Shown: positions 61,123 to 64,000 of the stretch, in pieces
Position numbering within the stretch: position 1 is the first letter of the stretch
Layout of the letters: the number at the start of each line of letters is the position of its first letter
Assembly (NCBI GenBank): GCA_963839175.1
Contig: CAWIUB010000021.1
Location: forward strand, 57,077-121,076
DNA length: 64,000 nucleotides
Origin: CAWIUB01 sp963839175
GTDB taxonomy: Bacteria; Actinomycetota; Actinomycetes; Mycobacteriales; Jatrophihabitantaceae
Direction of reading: 5' to 3'
Made by a program: the position numbers and the translations under genes
Notes under the pieces: generated by a model
The model's database searches: none
The model's input: only the letters and a program-made list of their open reading frames with translations
What the model was told of the DNA's origin: nothing

Positions 61123-62190
61123 TTAGAGGATGGCGTTGAACAGGTAGCCGGTGGCGAGGATGACGGTAGCGACGACGCCGACGAAGCAGGCCAGCAGTTG
61201 GGGTCGGAGCACGCGGCGCAGCAGGATCATCTCGGGTAGCGAGAGCGCGACGACGCTCATCATGAAGGCCAGCAGGGTGCCCATAGCCAGGCCTTTGGCG
61301 TGCAACGCCTCGATTAGCGGCAGCACGCCGGCGGCGTTGCTGTAGAGCGGGACGCCAAGGGCAACCGCGATAAGCGGCGCGAACGGGTTGTGCGGTCCCG
61401 CGTGGCGGGCGAAGAAGTCGGTGGGCGCCCAGCCGTGAATGACGGCGCCGAGCCCCACGCCGACGAGCAGGTAGGGCCAGATCTTGCGCAAGATGGTGCG
61501 GACTTCCTCGCGGCCCAGCGCTGCCCGGTCGCCCCAGCTCAGCGTGCTGCCGGGCTGAACTGGCTGGCCGCGCAGAGTGGTCTGGAAGACGAATGGCTCC
61601 ACCCACCGCTCCAGGTGCAGCCGGCCGAGCAGGAACCCGGCGAGGATGGCGATGAGCAGCCCGGAGGCGATGTAGAGCGCGGCGATCTTGAAGCCGAACA
61701 GGCCGTAGAGCAGGACGACGGCGACTTCGTTGACGAGCGGCGAGGCGATCAGGAACGACAGGGTCACCCCGAGTGGGACGCCGGCGGCGACGAAGCCGAT
61801 GAACGCCGGCACGGCCGAGCAGGAGCAGAACGGGGTGACCACGCCGAGCCCGGCGGCCATCACGTTGCCAACCCCTTCGCGGCGCCCGCCGAGCAGTGCT
61901 CGGGTGCGTTCGATCGTGATGAAGCTGCGCAGCACGGTGACCGCGAAGATGATTCCGACGAGCAGCAACCCGATCTTGACGGTGTCGGCGAGGAAGAAGT
62001 GCACCGCCGACCCAAGTCGACTGTTGCGGTCCAGTCCGGCCCAGCCGTAGACGACGCGGTCCCAGATCGGCTCGTTGACCTGCAGCAGCGCCACCCACCC
62101 GCCTCCGAGTCCGAGCGCGACCACTACGCGCCGCAAGCTCGGTCTGCTGTCCGGGTGCGAAACGCGAGGCTCGGCGTGCGGGATGGTCAT
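61123..62190 (-). CDS. ArsP/DUF318-type permease
   Basis: 355 residues from ATG 62190 overlapping the arsR stop (ATGA). About eight membrane helices; the conserved VVTPFCSCSAVPAFIGFVAA (C122, C124) and the parallel GVPLYSNAAGVLPLIEALHA form the two pseudo-symmetric permease motifs. ArsP proteins export trivalent organoarsenicals using such cysteines; other DUF318 members have unknown cargo. The ArsR and thioredoxin neighbours support a metalloid-related function. Confidence 0.85.
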   Translation of the reverse strand: MTIPHAEPRVSHPDSRPSLRRVVVALGLGGGWVALLQVNEPIWDRVVYGWAGLDRNSRLGSAVHFFLADTVKIGLLLVGIIFAVTVLRSFITIERTRALLGGRREGVGNVMAAGLGVVTPFCSCSAVPAFIGFVAAGVPLGVTLSFLIASPLVNEVAVVLLYGLFGFKIAALYIASGLLIAILAGFLLGRLHLERWVEPFVFQTTLRGQPVQPGSTLSWGDRAALGREEVRTILRKIWPYLLVGVGLGAVIHGWAPTDFFARHAGPHNPFAPLIAVALGVPLYSNAAGVLPLIEALHAKGLAMGTLLAFMMSVVALSLPEMILLRRVLRPQLLACFVGVVATVILATGYLFNAIL

Positions 62191-62519
62191 TCTCGGCCGC
62201 GCCCGCTCGTGCAGCACACGCCCGCCTGCGGTGAGGCGACGGAGGCGAGCGGGAGAGCCGCCCGGAGCCGGTCCGCGGCATCTGGCATGAGGGTGTAGTC
62301 GATCCAGCGGCCCCGGCGCGCCGCACTGATCAGCTGGGCTTCGCGCAGCACCCGCAGGTGGTGCGACAGCGCCGGCGCGCTCACCGCGGCCACCGGCTGC
62401 AGCTCACACACACAGCGGGTGCCGTTGGCCAGCGCGGCGAGCAGTCGCCACCGCACCGGGTCGGCCACCGCCGCGAGCAGGTCCGTACCCGATGGCTGCG
62501 TCGCCGGCGATAGTTCCAT
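62187..62519 (-). CDS. ArsR/SmtB-family metalloregulator
   Basis: 110 residues from ATG 62519; a GTG at 62537 is the alternative. Winged helix: DPVRWRLLAALANGTRCVCE, VAAVSAPALSHHLRVLREAQ, LISAARRGRWIDYTLMPDA. Possible metal ligands are C36 and C38 (CVCEL, in the alpha3-type position) and the vicinal pair C102-C103 near the C-terminus. It probably represses the downstream permease operon until a thiophilic metal or arsenical binds. GTGAAC repeats lie just upstream (62535-62550), possible operator half-sites. Confidence 0.88.
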   Translation of the reverse strand: MELSPATQPSGTDLLAAVADPVRWRLLAALANGTRCVCELQPVAAVSAPALSHHLRVLREAQLISAARRGRWIDYTLMPDAADRLRAALPLASVASPQAGVCCTSGRGRE

Positions 62520-62634
62520 CACGGTGGAAGTGTTCACAACGTTCACGGTCCGCGCCCGAGTACAGGTCGCGTAGGGCCGAAGGTCCCCACGGCAGGGGTC
62601 GTTTCGGCCGCCGTTCAGACGCGGTCGGATGCGG

Positions 62635-63444
62635 CTAGGAGCCGGTTGGGTGCGGTAGCGGGCGAGTGTGACCGGGACGGTGAGGGCGAGCAGCGCGGCG
62701 ATCCAGGCCAGCGCGTCGAGCACGGTGCGGGTGGTGGGCCCACCCGAGACACAGTGCGCGCAGGGCGTCGACGGTGACCGTGACCGGCTGGTGCGCGGCG
62801 AAGGCCTGCAGCCAGCCGGGCATCGTGTGGATCGGGACGAGCGTGGAGCTGGTGAAGATCAGGATGATGACTGGGAACAGGCCGGCGAGCCCGGCCGATT
62901 CGGCGTCGCCGACGGCTAGGCCGAGCAGGAGGTTCAGCCAGGAGAACGCGACCCCGACGGCGACGGCCAGCGCCGCCGCGGCGAGGACCGCCTGCGGGTT
63001 GGTGTGGAACCGGAAGCCGAGGGTCACGGCGGTCGCGGTCATCAGGCACGCCACGAACAGATTGCGGATCGCGTCCGCGGCGACTCGACCCAACAGCACC
63101 GTGGCACCGCTGACCGGAAGCGAACGGAACCGGTCGATCATGCCGCTGGTCCGGTCGTCGGCGATCGCGACGCCGGTTTGCGAGGCACCGAAGCCGATCG
63201 CGAGCACGACCAGGCCGGGCAGCAGGTAGTCGATATAGCGATGCCCGCCGGGCACCTGGATCGCCCCGCCAAAGGCGTAGGTGAACAGCAGCACGAACAA
63301 CACCGGCTGCGCCGTGGCGAACACGAGCAGCGTCGGGACAAGGATGAGGCGGCGCAGGTTGCGACCGGTCACGACCATGACGTCTTGCACGACCTGCCGG
63401 ACAGCGTTCGGGTTGTTCTGCACGGGCGCCATGGTGGTGTTCAT
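62635..63444 (-). CDS. ABC-2 type exporter permease, C-terminal end shifted out of frame
   Basis: 269 residues. DrrB-like: LVPTLLVFATAQPVLFVLLF (first helix), GGAIQVPGGHRYIDYLLPGL, DDRTSGMIDRFRSLPVSGAT, LLGRVAADAIRNLFVACLMT and FTSSTLVPIHTMPGWLQAFA. After VDALRALCLG the frame reads Arg/His-rich nonsense; the next frame has PTTRTVLDALAWIAALLALT, the missing last helix, so one extra T near 62740 has shifted it. A mutation or a sequence error. ATGA overlap with the ATPase gene. Confidence 0.82.
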   Translation of the reverse strand: MNTTMAPVQNNPNAVRQVVQDVMVVTGRNLRRLILVPTLLVFATAQPVLFVLLFTYAFGGAIQVPGGHRYIDYLLPGLVVLAIGFGASQTGVAIADDRTSGMIDRFRSLPVSGATVLLGRVAADAIRNLFVACLMTATAVTLGFRFHTNPQAVLAAAALAVAVGVAFSWLNLLLGLAVGDAESAGLAGLFPVIILIFTSSTLVPIHTMPGWLQAFAAHQPVTVTVDALRALCLGWAHHPHRARRAGLDRRAARPHRPGHTRPLPHPTGS

Positions 63445-64000
63445 TCAGTTGCCAGCGATCCGGCCGAATGGTGCGGGGCCGCCGGCCCGCTCGCGGCATC
63501 GTCTGCCGCGTTTGCCGCGGTGCTTCCCGCGGTGTCCGGGCCGTGACCGGTAAGGGCCAAGAACACGTCGTCGAGGGTGGGCCGGCGGATCGCGAGATCA
63601 TCCAGAGCCAGTTCGGCGTTTGCGAGAGCCCGGGCCAGGTCCGGCAGTACGGCCGGCCCGCTGGTAACCGGGACGGTCAGTCGACCGGTAGCGGGGTCGC
63701 GCCGTATCGGGCCGCTGGCCAGGGCGGCGACTGCGTTGGCGAGCTGGTCCACTTGTCCGGGTCGGGCAGATAGCTTGAGCCGGTCGCCGCCGAGGTGCGC
63801 CTTCAACTGCGCGGCCGTGCCGTGCGCGATGACACGACCAGCGTCCAGCACGGTGATCTGATCGGCGAGCCGATCGGCCTCCTCCAGGTACTGGGTGGTG
63901 AGGAGCACCGCGGTGCCGTCGGCGACCAGCTCGCCAAGCAGCTGCCATACCGCGATCCGGCTGGCCGGGTCCAGCCCGGTGGTCGGCTCGTCCAGGAACA
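63441..64000 (-). CDS. ABC exporter ATP-binding protein, C-terminal part (window edge)
   Basis: Continuous from the window end: LFLDEPTTGLDPASRIAVWQ (Walker B and D-loop), VLLTTQYLEEADRLADQITV (H-loop Gln/Tyr type), AGRVIAHGTAAQLKAHLGGD, then the DrrA-type C-terminal domain (LAIRRPTLDDVFLALTGHG) and an Ala-rich tail. This is a daunorubicin-resistance-family ATPase, paired with the permease that overlaps its stop by 4 nt. The Walker A part lies beyond 64000. Confidence 0.93.
   Translation of the reverse strand, partial: FLDEPTTGLDPASRIAVWQLLGELVADGTAVLLTTQYLEEADRLADQITVLDAGRVIAHGTAAQLKAHLGGDRLKLSARPGQVDQLANAVAALASGPIRRDPATGRLTVPVTSGPAVLPDLARALANAELALDDLAIRRPTLDDVFLALTGHGPDTAGSTAANAADDAASGPAAPHHSAGSLATE

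Overview
The window is high-GC actinobacterial chromosome, with mostly G/C third codon positions, frequent GTG starts and many 4-nt ATGA/GTGA stop-start overlaps. Gene order from mutM-rnc through coaD-rsmD-recG-rpmB-thiL-ddl-gpsA-cofC-ppk-mutT1-hupB-leuD-leuC to an IclR regulator follows the conserved block known from Mycobacterium (Rv2924c to Rv2989). A coenzyme F420 gene (cofC/fbiD) and an HU protein with a long Lys/Ala tail also fit an actinomycete. I cannot name the genus. No tRNA, rRNA or CRISPR array was recognised.

Region 1 (1-20.1 kb) is a housekeeping core. It holds ribosome and RNA maturation genes (rnc, rpmF, yceD, rsmD, rpmB), cofactor genes (coaD, thiL, cofC), DNA repair (mutM, recG), envelope and lipid precursors (ddl, gpsA, an acyltransferase, a SepIVA/DivIVA-like coiled coil, a FakA-like kinase), polyphosphate and nucleotide clean-up (ppk plus a Nudix/phosphatase fusion), hupB and leuCD with a divergent IclR regulator that looks leaderless.

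Region 2 (20.1-32.4 kb) is catabolic. It has an aldehyde dehydrogenase, a secreted phosphoesterase, a compact tyrosine-degradation operon (hpd-hmgA-fahA) with a divergent Lrp/AsnC regulator, a GH3 beta-glucosidase, an enolase that looks like a divergent paralogue, and a VOC protein.

Region 3 (32.4-39.2 kb) is an insertion hotspot. A Ser/Thr kinase gene is split in its extracellular tail by an IS1182-type element flanked by CTAG. It is followed by decayed IS256 and phospholipase-D remnants.

Region 4 (39.2-44.7 kb) is the most distinctive locus, an Asp23/Gls24 envelope-stress island. On the minus strand lie asp23, an Asp23-like gene, a J-domain-like gene, a DUF2273 membrane protein, a second asp23, a DUF6286-type membrane protein and an AmaP-type anchor, mostly overlapping. 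Divergent from them is an ECF sigma factor overlapping a gene that joins a zinc anti-sigma motif to an Asp23-like domain, then another asp23 (frameshifted), a PRC-barrel protein and a 56-residue membrane peptide.

Region 5 (44.7-57.5 kb) is a graveyard and mobile zone. It contains a decayed ISL3 element, a truncated SulP transporter, a deleted FAD monooxygenase next to an apparently intact one, MFS/methyltransferase/regulator fragments, an intact ISAs1-type element with a 12-bp target duplication, and a truncated MobF relaxase whose reading frame runs on into a methyltransferase. Region 6 (57.6-64 kb) returns to intact genes: a YrdB-like membrane protein, an alpha/beta hydrolase, an MTHFR-like protein, an ArsR-permease-thioredoxin operon and a DrrAB-type ABC exporter cut by the window edge.
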